Assembly: GCF_025947365.1 (NCBI RefSeq)
Contig: NZ_CP110012.1
Span: 62,001-126,000 of the forward strand
Source of the DNA: Flavobacterium sp. N502540
Lineage (GTDB): Bacteria; Bacteroidota; Bacteroidia; Flavobacteriales; Flavobacteriaceae
Reading direction: 5' to 3'
DNA: 64,000 nt
Shown here piece after piece: positions 26,222 through 34,444 of the stretch (its first letter is position 1; every line of letters begins with the position of its first letter). A program made the position numbers and the translations under genes. Below the pieces are notes generated by a model. That model was not told where the DNA came from, made no database searches, and saw only the letters and a program-made list of their open reading frames with translations.

Positions 26222-28123
26222 GTCATTCATCGAAATCAAAAACTCTTCGTTGTTTCTGGTTTTCTTGAAGCGGTCGTTTACAAAATCCATAGATTCTACC
26301 GGATTCATATCAGATAGGTACTTACGCATGATCCACATTCTTTGTAATGTTTTCTCATCCAGTAATAAATCATCGCGACGAGTACTTGACGAAGTAAGAT
26401 CGATAGCCGGGAAGATACGTTTGTTGGCAATTTTACGATCCAATTGAAGCTCCATGTTACCGGTACCTTTAAATTCTTCAAAGATAACCTCATCCATTTT
26501 AGAACCTGTTTCGGTCAATGCGGTTGCAATAATACTTAACGAACCTCCGTTTTCTACATTTCTGGCAGCTCCGAAGAAACGTTTTGGTTTTTGCAATGCA
26601 TTGGCATCAACACCACCACTTAAAACTTTACCTGAAGCAGGCTGAACGGTATTGTAAGCTCTTGCTAAACGGGTAATCGAATCGAGTAAAATAACCACAT
26701 CGTGTCCGCATTCTACCAAACGTTTTGCTTTTTCAAGAACGATATTCGCAATCTTCACGTGTTCTTGTGGTTCTCTGTCGAAAGTAGAAGCAATAACTTC
26801 TCCTCTTACACTACGCTGCATATCAGTAACCTCCTCAGGACGCTCATCAATCAAAAGAACAATAAGATAAACTTCGGGATGGTTGGCAGCGATTGCGTTT
26901 GCAATGTCTTTTAGCAACATTGTTTTTCCCGTTTTAGGCTGAGCGACAATCATACCACGCTGTCCTTTTCCTATTGGAGAAAACAAATCGATAATACGGG
27001 TTGAAACTGAACTGCCTTTTTCGGCTAATTTAAATTTTTCAGAAGGGAAAACCGGGGTAAGATGTTCAAAAGAAACTCTGTCACGAACAACTTGCGGATC
27101 ATGACCATTAATTTTAAGTACACGAACAAGAGGGAAAAACTTTTCGCCTTCTTTTGGAGGACGAACTACTCCTTTTACAGTATCTCCGGTTTTAAGACCG
27201 AACAATCTGATTTGTGATGTTGATAAATAAATATCATCGGGAGAGGCTAAATAATTATAATCTGATGAACGTAAAAATCCGTAACCATCCGGCATCATTT
27301 CAAGAACACCTTCACTTTCGATAATTCCATCAAACTCAAAGTCTGAATCTCTGAAATTATTCTTTTTATTTTTATGATTTGGATTTTGATTCCCATTGTT
27401 TCCATTCCCGTTTTGATTAGAATTTGGATTCTGATTTGGGTTTTGGTTGGGATTCTGATTTTGATTTTTATTCTGGTTCGGATTAATCTTCTTGGTTTGA
27501 ACCGGTGCTTCTGTTTTTTCAGCAGTAGCAACTTCTGCTATCACTTCATTTTCCGGAGCTGCTTCTTTCGTAGCTTCCTTTTCTTTTTTCAAAGCAACCT
27601 TTTTCTCGTAAGCCGATTTACTAAACTTTACAATTTTTGGTCCTTTTTTATCGATTGCTTCATTTTCAGTATTCTCAGTACTTTCAGTATTCTCAATATT
27701 TTCCTGAACTTCCGGTGTTGCTTCAACACTCTTTACTTCTGCTGTTTCTTTTACTGCAGCATTTCCTTTTATCTTCGGATTTGCTTTAGGATTTGCTTTA
27801 ATAGCCGAAGTTTTAGTTACTGCTATCGGAGCTTCCGCTTTTTCAGGAGCTTCCTCTGCTTTATCAAATTCCAGAACCGGTGCATTCTTATTTACTGCTG
27901 TTTTTTTAGCCGGAACAATTCTTGCTCTTTTCGGTTTTTCATCAACTATTTCCGCTTCTGCCACAGGATTAACCGGCGGCGCTACAGTCGCTTCCTGATG
28001 TGCTAAAATCTGACTTATTAAAGTCTCTTTTTTAACGCCATTAAACTTTATAGTTTTAGCTAACTTAGCTATTTCTTGAAGCTCAGAAAGCTTCATTTCT
28101 TTTAATGCAGAAATATCAAACAT
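26219..28123 (-). CDS. rho: Transcription termination factor Rho with long low-complexity insertion
   Basis: 634 residues against about 420 in E. coli. Order: Rho N-terminal helical domain (1-43), an insertion from about 45 to 262 rich in Ala/Glu/Lys then an Asn/Gln/Pro-repeat tract (215-250), the cold-shock RNA-binding domain ([15 protein letters not shown], 271-285), and the ATPase with Walker A QPKTGKT (395-401), Walker [11 protein letters not shown] with Asp481, and [19 protein letters not shown] further on. It is the hexameric RNA helicase that ends transcription. The extra disordered region is usual for Bacteroidota. The gene is divergent from a DUF4293 gene and followed by its own hairpin terminator. 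Confidence 0.97.
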   Translation of the reverse strand: MFDISALKEMKLSELQEIAKLAKTIKFNGVKKETLISQILAHQEATVAPPVNPVAEAEIVDEKPKRARIVPAKKTAVNKNAPVLEFDKAEEAPEKAEAPIAVTKTSAIKANPKANPKIKGNAAVKETAEVKSVEATPEVQENIENTESTENTENEAIDKKGPKIVKFSKSAYEKKVALKKEKEATKEAAPENEVIAEVATAEKTEAPVQTKKINPNQNKNQNQNPNQNPNQNPNSNQNGNGNNGNQNPNHKNKKNNFRDSDFEFDGIIESEGVLEMMPDGYGFLRSSDYNYLASPDDIYLSTSQIRLFGLKTGDTVKGVVRPPKEGEKFFPLVRVLKINGHDPQVVRDRVSFEHLTPVFPSEKFKLAEKGSSVSTRIIDLFSPIGKGQRGMIVAQPKTGKTMLLKDIANAIAANHPEVYLIVLLIDERPEEVTDMQRSVRGEVIASTFDREPQEHVKIANIVLEKAKRLVECGHDVVILLDSITRLARAYNTVQPASGKVLSGGVDANALQKPKRFFGAARNVENGGSLSIIATALTETGSKMDEVIFEEFKGTGNMELQLDRKIANKRIFPAIDLTSSSTRRDDLLLDEKTLQRMWIMRKYLSDMNPVESMDFVNDRFKKTRNNEEFLISMND

Positions 28124-28282
28124 GAATGTTCTATGAATTTAATTATTTTAACGGAAATATTGTAAAAAAGAATAGGTAGATATTTTTTTTCGATTGACCG
28201 CAGTATGAAGTGCTTACGGTATTATGATGCAATAATACGAATAAAATTTAATCATACAATAGTATTTTAAAAAAAGAAAATA

Positions 28283-28290
28283 TATTTTTG
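28283..28290 (+). promoter_or_regulatory. Candidate -7 element for the DUF4293 gene
   Basis: TATTTTTG fully matches TAnnTTTG, 17 bp before ATG 28308, implying a very short leader. A convincing -33 TTG was not found. Confidence 0.35.
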
Positions 28291-28307
28291 TAAAACAATT
28301 TTAGACC

Positions 28308-28724
28308 ATGATACAAAGAATTCAGACTGTATATTTAATTCTTACCTTTTTAATTACGGGGGTATTACTGTTTTTCACTCCGCTTTGGACCTTAAACAAT
28401 GGTAAGCCTTTTTACTTTATGCAGGATAAGTTTTACACGATACTATTAGGTCTAAGTACAATGCTTTCTATTATTAGTATTATTTCATACAAAAAAAGAC
28501 AAAATCAGTTTGTAATGGGCAGACTGAACATAATATTAAATTTAATTTTATTGGGATTATTTGTATATCGTTCTCTAAATTTATCTGGAGATACTACTAC
28601 CATTGTATCAGAGAAAGGTATTGGGATGTTTCTACCTATTGTTGCTATCGTATTATTAGTTTTAGCTAATAAGGCCATCAAAAAGGATGAAGATCTTGTA
28701 AAATCTGTAGACCGTTTGAGGTAA
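28308..28724 (+). CDS. DUF4293-family small integral membrane protein
   Basis: 138 residues with four hydrophobic helices (about 7-27, 44-60, 71-89, 105-121) and a charged C-terminus. The start MIQRIQTVYLILTFLITG is characteristic of DUF4293, a Bacteroidota family repeatedly found next to rho, as here (divergent, 184 bp). Function is unknown. A hairpin terminator follows at 28756, so it is probably monocistronic. Confidence 0.85.
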   Translation: MIQRIQTVYLILTFLITGVLLFFTPLWTLNNGKPFYFMQDKFYTILLGLSTMLSIISIISYKKRQNQFVMGRLNIILNLILLGLFVYRSLNLSGDTTTIVSEKGIGMFLPIVAIVLLVLANKAIKKDEDLVKSVDRLR

Positions 28725-28755
28725 ACCTATAAACTTAATTTTTTTGTGCGAAGAG

Positions 28756-28784
28756 AACCCGAATTTTAAATTCGGGTTTTTTTG
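28756..28784 (+). terminator. Rho-independent terminator
   Basis: AACCCGAATTT and AAATTCGGGTT form an 11-bp stem with a minimal loop, followed by a T run. It ends the DUF4293 transcript. Confidence 0.85.
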
Positions 28785-28890
28785 TGCCCCAAATTTTCTG
28801 CAATTTCCTGTATAACAGCCAAAAGAAACTTAAAAAGAAACTTTGTAAGATATTTTTTCATTTATTTGCATTTCAGTTCCCCAAATAATT

Positions 28891-29553
28891 ATGAAAGATA
28901 AAATAAGAATACACCTGGCCGATGATCATCAGGTACTTATTGATGGCCTTAGCAACTTACTGCAGACGGTTGAAAATTTTGAAGTAGTAGGCAAATCATA
29001 CGATGGCAATACTGTTTATGAAGATATTACTCTAAACAATCCCCATATCCTGATTCTGGACATTAGTATGCCTAAAAAAGACGGGATCGAGGTAGTTAAA
29101 GAACTTCAGCAAAAAAATGTTCCATGTAAAATCATCATTCTCTCCAGCTATGACGATCTGAAAATTATCAAAGAAGTAATGAAACTGGGGGTAAAAGGTT
29201 ATCTCACAAAAAAATGCGCCGGAGAAAATATTATAGAAGCCGTAGAAGCCGTTTATCAGGGACAGGAATATTATTGTGATGCCGTTAGAGAAAAAATCTT
29301 TAATATTTTCTCTCATAACAATCCAAAACTCAACAAAAATATCAAAGTAGACAACCCAATTCTAAGCGCCCGCGAAATCGAAATTATCACTTTAATTGCA
29401 TTAGAATACAGTGGAAAAGAAATTAGTGAACAGCTCTTTATCAGTACAAATACGGTCGAAACACACCGAAAAAACATCATGAAAAAACTGCAGATAAAAG
29501 GTTCTATTGGCTTGGTAAAATATGCCTTGAAAAATAATTTGATAAATTCCTGA
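28891..29553 (+). CDS. NarL/LuxR-type response regulator
   Basis: 220 residues. Receiver domain 1-120 with acidic pocket HLADDHQ (8-14), phosphoacceptor Asp57 in HILILDISMPKKDG, and Lys in GYLTKK. C-terminal LuxR-type HTH about 152-215 (LSAREIEIITLIALEYSGKEISEQL, then STNTVETHRKNIMKKL). It would bind DNA when phosphorylated by the sensor kinase encoded 25 bp downstream. Target genes are not evident from the window. Confidence 0.95.
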   Translation: MKDKIRIHLADDHQVLIDGLSNLLQTVENFEVVGKSYDGNTVYEDITLNNPHILILDISMPKKDGIEVVKELQQKNVPCKIIILSSYDDLKIIKEVMKLGVKGYLTKKCAGENIIEAVEAVYQGQEYYCDAVREKIFNIFSHNNPKLNKNIKVDNPILSAREIEIITLIALEYSGKEISEQLFISTNTVETHRKNIMKKLQIKGSIGLVKYALKNNLINS

Positions 29554-29578
29554 TCATTCTAAGAAAACACCTGTTACT

Positions 29579-30490
29579 ATGCCCTTTTTCAGATACTTTA
29601 CATTTTTCATTCTTTTAATTACTTTCAACAGCCATACTACTGTTGCTCAGGAGAAAACAGTTTCAGAAAATAACACACATGCAGTTATCGGAAATACAGA
29701 AAAAAATAATACTTGTCTTCCTGAGAAAATAAGAAACAAACAAATTATAAGTCTATCAATCGTAATGATAATCCTCTTGTTCTTTTTGTTTTATTTCTTC
29801 TACCAAAACAGCAGACTGAGACAAAAAATTAAACGAAAAGATGCCAAGCAAAAAATATTACTGGATGTAATTAATGCCGGCATTGACAGCCAGGAAGTTG
29901 AACGTAAAAAAATTGCATCGTTTTTACATGACAACATTAATTCTTTATTATCTTCTGTTGAACTGCATTTAAAAACTTTTACAACACAAAACGATATAAA
30001 ATCGGACGAAATTCAGAAAGCAAAATCTATTCTACAGGAAGCACACGATCTTTTACGAGATATGTCACACGACTTGGTCCCTACACTACTGGTTCGTTTC
30101 GGGTTAATTTATGCTTTGGAAGATCTATGCGAAAGAAACTCGAATTCTCATATAAATTTTAAATTTTCGAGCACCATTTCAACAGAAAAAAGATACATTG
30201 AAAAATTTGAAATGAAACTTTACTTTATTGTTTCGGAACTTTTCAATAACATTATAAAACACAGTGATGCCCAAAAAGCCAGGATTTCCCTATCCGAAAA
30301 AAACAATCAGTTTATTATTGTAATTCAGGACAACGGAAAGGGTTTTGAAACCCAAAGACTAAACAATTTTGAAGGTTTTGGTATTAACCGAATCAGGGCG
30401 AGAATCAAAAAATACAAAGGAAGCATCTCAATCACTTCAAAGGCAAACGAAGGAACCACTGTTAAAATTAAGGTTCCGCTACCCTTTTAA
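29579..30490 (+). CDS. NarX/DesK-type sensor histidine kinase
   Basis: 303 residues: signal-like N-terminus (1-24, ending TVAQ), a short extracytoplasmic stretch of about 30 residues, one transmembrane helix (56-76), then a coiled-coil and HisKA_3 domain with phosphoacceptor His117 in IASFLHDNINSLLSS, and an ATPase domain with ELFNNIIKHSDAQ (N box) and DNGKGF (G box). The small external part leaves little room for a ligand domain, so it may sense through the membrane or a partner. Cognate regulator is immediately upstream. It ends 7 bp from the converging phosphodiesterase gene, with no terminator visible between them. Confidence 0.93.
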   Translation: MPFFRYFTFFILLITFNSHTTVAQEKTVSENNTHAVIGNTEKNNTCLPEKIRNKQIISLSIVMIILLFFLFYFFYQNSRLRQKIKRKDAKQKILLDVINAGIDSQEVERKKIASFLHDNINSLLSSVELHLKTFTTQNDIKSDEIQKAKSILQEAHDLLRDMSHDLVPTLLVRFGLIYALEDLCERNSNSHINFKFSSTISTEKRYIEKFEMKLYFIVSELFNNIIKHSDAQKARISLSEKNNQFIIVIQDNGKGFETQRLNNFEGFGINRIRARIKKYKGSISITSKANEGTTVKIKVPLPF

Positions 30491-30497
30491 TTTAGTT

Positions 30498-30992
30498 TTA
30501 CTTTTTACCAATTTCAACTATTTCCAGATCCTTTATTTTATCACCGTCAATTACAAAACGTAACATAGTTCGAACCTGATGAAATCCGCTTTTCCCGGCC
30601 GCTCCGGGATTCATGTGTAGCAGGTTATTTTTTTTATCGAACATAACTTTCAGTATATGTGAATGTCCACAGATAAATAATTTAGGCGGATTCGACGCCA
30701 TCTCTTCTCTTATATTGGGATTATACTTTCCCGGATATCCGCCAATATGTGTAATCCACACAGAAACATCCTCACATAAAAACCGATTGTGCAAAGGAAA
30801 TTCTAATCTCGCCTGTGCATCGTCAATATTACCATATACACATCGCAGAGGCTTTAACTTTTTGATTGTATCCGTAACATTCAGATCACCAATATCTCCG
30901 GCATGCCAGACTTCATCGGCCTGAGCTACATATTTTAAAATAGTATCATCAATATGACTGTGGGTATCGGAAAGGAGAAGAATTTTTTTCAT
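30498..30992 (-). CDS. YfcE/MJ0936-family metallophosphoesterase
   Basis: 164 residues from ATG 30992; an earlier in-frame start at 31028 would begin inside a repeat array. Metal ligands appear in order: SDTHSH (Asp9, His11), AGDIGD (Asp33), YGNIDD (Asn), CGHSH, and HMNPGA with terminal His ligands. Members hydrolyse phosphodiesters in the cytoplasm; the physiological substrate is generally not known. The start codon lies 6 bp from an octamer-phased repeat array that contains a TACCTTTG motif on this strand at 31018-31025, a candidate -7 element. Confidence 0.92.
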   Translation of the reverse strand: MKKILLLSDTHSHIDDTILKYVAQADEVWHAGDIGDLNVTDTIKKLKPLRCVYGNIDDAQARLEFPLHNRFLCEDVSVWITHIGGYPGKYNPNIREEMASNPPKLFICGHSHILKVMFDKKNNLLHMNPGAAGKSGFHQVRTMLRFVIDGDKIKDLEIVEIGKK

Positions 30993-30997
30993 TCGAA

Positions 30998-31091
30998 GGT
31001 ACAAAGGTTCAAAGAAACAAAGGTACAAAGGTTTTTTTTAAAAGGTGCTAAGGTGCTGAGAAACTAAGATACTAAGGTGTCAAGGTCCTAA
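30998..31091. repeat. Octanucleotide-phased repeat array upstream of phosphodiesterase gene
   Basis: Two phased blocks separated by a T8 tract. Block 1 (30998-31029): GGTACAAA, GGTTCAAA, GAAACAAA, GGTACAAA. Block 2 (31044-31091): GGTGCTAA, GGTGCTGA, GAAACTAA, GATACTAA, GGTGTCAA, GGTCCTAA. On the minus strand block 1 contains TACCTTTG, which matches TAnnTTTG, 26 bp before the phosphodiesterase ATG. Confidence 0.75.
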
Positions 31092-31125
31092 GTTTCTTTA
31101 CATTTCACATTTTACAATAAAAAAA

Positions 31126-31159
31126 AAATCCGACTCGTAAAAAAACGAATCGGATTTAT
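31126..31159 (-). terminator. Hairpin terminator of flotillin-like gene
   Basis: AAATCCGACTCG (31126-31137) and CGAATCGGATTT (31146-31157) pair with one mismatch; on the minus strand the long A run at 31117-31128 becomes the T tract. It belongs to the recurrent AAATCCGATTTG hairpin family in this window. Confidence 0.8.
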
Positions 31160-31213
31160 TAGATATTATGTGTTCCAATAAAAAACACACTCACCTTTCA
31201 GGACTATAACTTA

Positions 31214-33130
31214 TTATCCTTTTTTGGGTGATTTTGTTTCTTTTAAATCTTTGGTATCCATCATTTCCATGAGTTTCAACCCAAGTAAACCACTAATAGA
31301 ACCATCAGAGCCGCCATTTCCGGAGATTAGTACATCTGGAATTACTTTGATATTTCCTTTACCAATTTCTTCGGTGACTTTGTATCTGGTAAAATTATCC
31401 CCACCCATCGCACTAACTTGCAATTGGTATGATTCTGCTGTCGATTTACCAACAGCCATAATTTTCTCTGCTTCGGCCAAACCGGTTTTTGAGATACGCT
31501 CTGCCTCGGCACTTGCATTCAGTTTGGTCGCTTCCGCCTGTGCACCTGCTCTTGCTTTCGTTGCTTCTGCCTCAGCATTTGCACGCATTTTAGTTGCTTC
31601 GGCTTCAGCGTTCACATTCAGTTTTAAACTGGTAGCGTCACCTTCTGCTTTCTTAACGGTCGCATCGGCAGTACGTTGTGCAATTTCAACACTTTGCGAA
31701 GCGCGCACAATCTCTTTCTGCATATCTGCAATTGCCGTTTCTTTTTCCATTCCCTGACGCTGTTCCTGAGCCATTCTTTGGGTTTGATATGTTTTTTGTT
31801 CTTCTTCAGCCAACTTCCTGTCCGTTAAGGTTTTCATCAGCGAATCCGGCGGAACAATATCTCCAATCAATGTATCAACAGCATTAACATTATACTCGTC
31901 AAGTACTAATTTTATGTGATTCTTAGCAGATTCCTGACGTTCTTTTCTGGTACTTAAGAAAGAAATTACATCACTGTCCTGAGCCGAGTTTCTGAAATAG
32001 TTACCAATTGTAGGCTCTAAAACCTGAGAGACCAGATTGTTCATGCTTCCAAAACGCGCAATTACTTTTGGGGCTTCATTTGCCGGTACGTGGATAATCT
32101 GCGCTACGTCAAGATTAAAAGGAAAACCGTCTTTCGAACGAACTGTAATGGTAGACAGGTTTTTATCTAAATCATGCGATTCACTACGGGCATTTGCCCA
32201 GTTTAAAACTAAATTAGTTGTTGGCACGGGCTCCAGTTTGGTCGTGTATTTGTTCAGGGCATATTTCCCCGGTCCAAAAGGCTCCATCCAAACACCTCGC
32301 TGTCCTTTTGAAACAATATTTCCATGTTTAAAAGTATCACCCGTAACATCCTGACCGTCTTCTCCAATATAAGAAATCACCACACCAACATATCCGATTG
32401 GTACATCCGTCATCGGGTTTTGTTCGATTAAGATTCCCCACGTATTAATGTAGTACGATCCTGCCAGCATTACCTGAGGCTGCAGACCACGATTTCCGCC
32501 TTTGTCCAAAAATTGATCGAAGTCCTGAAAATTATTATGTCCTTCGACAAACTTCCCGGCGATTTGTCCCTGCGGAATAGGCTCTCCGTCAAGAGCGGTC
32601 ACAATACCAATCATATTCTCATAAATCTTGATCTGATCTGCAATTATAATTTCAAACAAAAAGGTATTAATACGATACGATCCTGTTGTAATAAATGCGG
32701 TCTGACGTCCTTTTTGTCCGCCATTGTTCAAAAAAGAAGTAGCGTCCTGAAAATTATCACTGTCCACTCTTCTTGCCAGGATTCTTCCGGTTGGAATCTC
32801 CTGCCCGTCTTTACTTAAAACCAATCCTATTTTACCTTCGGGAATAACCGTAAATCCGTTCATATCAATTGAATATTGCCAGATCCACATTCCCCAATAC
32901 AAACCCGGAGCAAGTGTTTGCGCCTGATAACCGGCTTCTCCTTTTGTAGCAATAATACGCCCATCGGGAAGCGATTTATCAGCTCCGAACAAAACAAATT
33001 TCTTGGTTACCAAACCAATTTTATTTTCCGGAACCATAACCATTCCGAAAAATACACGCAAAATAAATTTGTAAAAAACAATGGCAAATAAGATTAAAAT
33101 TATCCACCAATAAGAAATAATTTCATTCAT
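31214..33130 (-). CDS. Flotillin-like SPFH/band 7 membrane protein
   Basis: 638 residues. One N-terminal hydrophobic segment (about 6-32) anchors it; then repeated beta-rich segments built on KIGLVTKKF, GKIGLVLSKDG, MIGIVTALDGEP and YVGVVISYIG, then the SPFH domain. The C-terminal part is a long Ala/Glu-rich coiled coil (AEAEATKMRANAEAEATKAR and on) as in flotillins, ending in a Gly-rich segment and charged tail. Such proteins form oligomeric scaffolds in membrane microdomains. A candidate -7 element is at 33152. A second, unrelated SPFH protein is encoded at 46140. Confidence 0.88.
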   Translation of the reverse strand: MNEIISYWWIILILFAIVFYKFILRVFFGMVMVPENKIGLVTKKFVLFGADKSLPDGRIIATKGEAGYQAQTLAPGLYWGMWIWQYSIDMNGFTVIPEGKIGLVLSKDGQEIPTGRILARRVDSDNFQDATSFLNNGGQKGRQTAFITTGSYRINTFLFEIIIADQIKIYENMIGIVTALDGEPIPQGQIAGKFVEGHNNFQDFDQFLDKGGNRGLQPQVMLAGSYYINTWGILIEQNPMTDVPIGYVGVVISYIGEDGQDVTGDTFKHGNIVSKGQRGVWMEPFGPGKYALNKYTTKLEPVPTTNLVLNWANARSESHDLDKNLSTITVRSKDGFPFNLDVAQIIHVPANEAPKVIARFGSMNNLVSQVLEPTIGNYFRNSAQDSDVISFLSTRKERQESAKNHIKLVLDEYNVNAVDTLIGDIVPPDSLMKTLTDRKLAEEEQKTYQTQRMAQEQRQGMEKETAIADMQKEIVRASQSVEIAQRTADATVKKAEGDATSLKLNVNAEAEATKMRANAEAEATKARAGAQAEATKLNASAEAERISKTGLAEAEKIMAVGKSTAESYQLQVSAMGGDNFTRYKVTEEIGKGNIKVIPDVLISGNGGSDGSISGLLGLKLMEMMDTKDLKETKSPKKG

Positions 33131-33151
33131 AGTTTTAATATTTTAGTATTA

Positions 33152-33159
33152 CAAACATA
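33152..33159 (-). promoter_or_regulatory. Candidate -7 element of the flotillin-like gene
   Basis: Minus-strand TATGTTTG matches TAnnTTTG fully, 22 bp before the ATG at 33130. Confidence 0.4.
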
Positions 33160-33330
33160 GGAGAAATACTTCCTGTTAAAATGAAAAATTTTAAAATTTA
33201 ACTCTTATTAATATTTACTTAAAAAACTTAAAATTCGATTTCTTCTCCATCGTTAGAATTGTCAATTTCTGACACGATTTTTAAGTTTGTTAACTGCGGT
33301 TGGTATTTTGGGTTTTAACAGTTTCTTCAT

Positions 33331-33431
33331 AGGTCCAGAGGCGCATAGCTACAAAGAAACAGAGGTTTTTTTTTAAGGAACTAAGAAGCTAAGGTTCTGA
33401 GAAGCTAAGACACTTATGAGACTAAGTTATT
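33331..33431. repeat. Octanucleotide-phased repeat array, left arm before truA
   Basis: 8-mers in phase: AGGTCCAG, AGGCGCAT, AGCTACAA, AGAAACAG; T9 tract; AGGAACTA, AGAAGCTA, AGGTTCTG, AGAAGCTA, AGACACTT, ATGAGACT, AAGTTATT. It shares the two-block design with 30998-31091 and is inverted to 33469-33617. Confidence 0.75.
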
Positions 33432-33468
33432 CTAAGACTCTTTCAATTATTCTTATCTAACAAAGAAA

Positions 33469-33617
33469 CCTCTGCTCCTCTGCTCCTTTGCTCCTTTGAA
33501 CCTATCAAACCAAAAACTTAGTTCCTTAGAATCTTAGCATCTTAGTATCTCAGAACCTTAACATCTTTTTTAAAAAAACCTTTGTACCTTTGTATCTCAA
33601 AACCTTTGCACCTTTAC
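33469..33617. repeat. Octanucleotide-phased repeat array, right arm abutting the truA start
   Basis: 8-mers: CCTCTGCT, CCTCTGCT, CCTTTGCT, CCTTTGAA, CCTATCAA, then CTTAGTTC, CTTAGAAT, CTTAGCAT, CTTAGTAT, CTCAGAAC, CTTAACAT, a T/A tract, then ACCTTTGT, ACCTTTGT, ATCTCAAA, ACCTTTGC, ACCTTTAC. The array ends one base before the TTG start of truA and contains TACCTTTG (33585-33592). Together with 33331-33431 it fills nearly all of the 488-bp gene-free stretch. Confidence 0.8.
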
Positions 33618-33618
33618 C

Positions 33619-34353
33619 TTGAGATATTTTATTCAATTTGCTTATAACGGAACTAATTATCATGGCTGGCAATTTCAGCCCAATGCCTCTTCTGTTCAGG
33701 AAACTTTAAACAAAGCACTTTCCATTTTATTGAACACTCCTATAAGCGTAATGGGTGCCGGAAGAACCGATACAGGTGTTCATGCGGAAGAGATGTACGG
33801 GCATTTTGATATTGAAACTCCGTTGGATATTCCAAATTTAATACACAAACTCAACTCCTATTTACCAAAAGACATTGCTATTTTTAATATTCTTCTCGTT
33901 CACGATGACGCTCATTGCCGATTTGATGCTACTAAAAGAACCTACGAATACCACATCAACACGATCAAAAATCCTTTTTTACAAGAATTGAGCTGGTATT
34001 TTAATCAAAAACTGGATGTAGCTTTGATGAATGAAGCTGCAAAAATTCTACTGAACCATACCGATTTCCAATGCTTTTCGAAAGTAAATACCGATGTCAA
34101 TACTTTTGATTGCACGGTTTTTGAGGCGTATTGGAAGCAAGAAAACCATAAGCTTATTTTTACCATCTCGGCCAATCGTTTTCTTAGAAATATGGTTCGC
34201 TCAATTGTTGGAACACTAGTAAATATTGGCTTGCATAAAATTTCCCTAACTGATTTTGAAACGATCATCGCCAGCAAAAGCAGAGAAAAAGCCGGATTTT
34301 CGGTACCGGCACACGGATTGTATTTAACCGAAATTGACTACGATTACTTATAG
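33619..34353 (+). CDS. truA: tRNA pseudouridine(38-40) synthase
   Basis: 244 residues. The first residues RYFIQFAYNGTNYHGWQFQ are the usual TruA beginning, and no in-frame ATG exists there, so translation most likely starts at TTG 33619. Catalytic Asp51 lies in AGRTDTGVHA; later RLRN-type residues appear as ANRFLRNMVRSIVGTL, and FDATKRTYEYHI matches the RNA-binding strand. The enzyme modifies U38-U40 in tRNA anticodon arms. The upstream region is an octamer-phased repeat array touching the start codon, which contains the only visible -7-like motif (TACCTTTG at 33585). Confidence 0.94.
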   Translation: MRYFIQFAYNGTNYHGWQFQPNASSVQETLNKALSILLNTPISVMGAGRTDTGVHAEEMYGHFDIETPLDIPNLIHKLNSYLPKDIAIFNILLVHDDAHCRFDATKRTYEYHINTIKNPFLQELSWYFNQKLDVALMNEAAKILLNHTDFQCFSKVNTDVNTFDCTVFEAYWKQENHKLIFTISANRFLRNMVRSIVGTLVNIGLHKISLTDFETIIASKSREKAGFSVPAHGLYLTEIDYDYL

Positions 34354-34360
34354 CTGTACG

Positions 34361-34429
34361 CTTTAAGCCGTAAGCAATAGGCTTTAACCATGAAGTGAAA
34401 GCCTATTGCCTAAAGCTTATAGCTTAAAG
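34361..34429. repeat. Complex hairpin element between truA and ABC transporter
   Basis: Outer arms CTTTAAGCCGTAAGC (34361-34375) and GCTTATAGCTTAAAG (34415-34429) pair with two mismatches; inner arms GCAATAGGCTTT (34374-34385) and AAAGCCTATTGC (34398-34409) pair perfectly. No strong T tract follows directly, so it looks like a dispersed palindromic element rather than a simple terminator. Confidence 0.7.
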
Positions 34430-34444
34430 CATTAAAAAAAATAA

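Noticed and set aside
27374..28006. 210-codon plus-strand frame opposite the rho insertion
   Set aside because: Its product is a Phe/Ser/Cys/Arg string produced by the antisense of Glu/Lys/Ala codons; no family features, and the rho reading is certain.
24610..33617. Octamer arrays as a CRISPR array
   Set aside because: Units are 8 bp, degenerate and without spacers; no cas genes are in the window.
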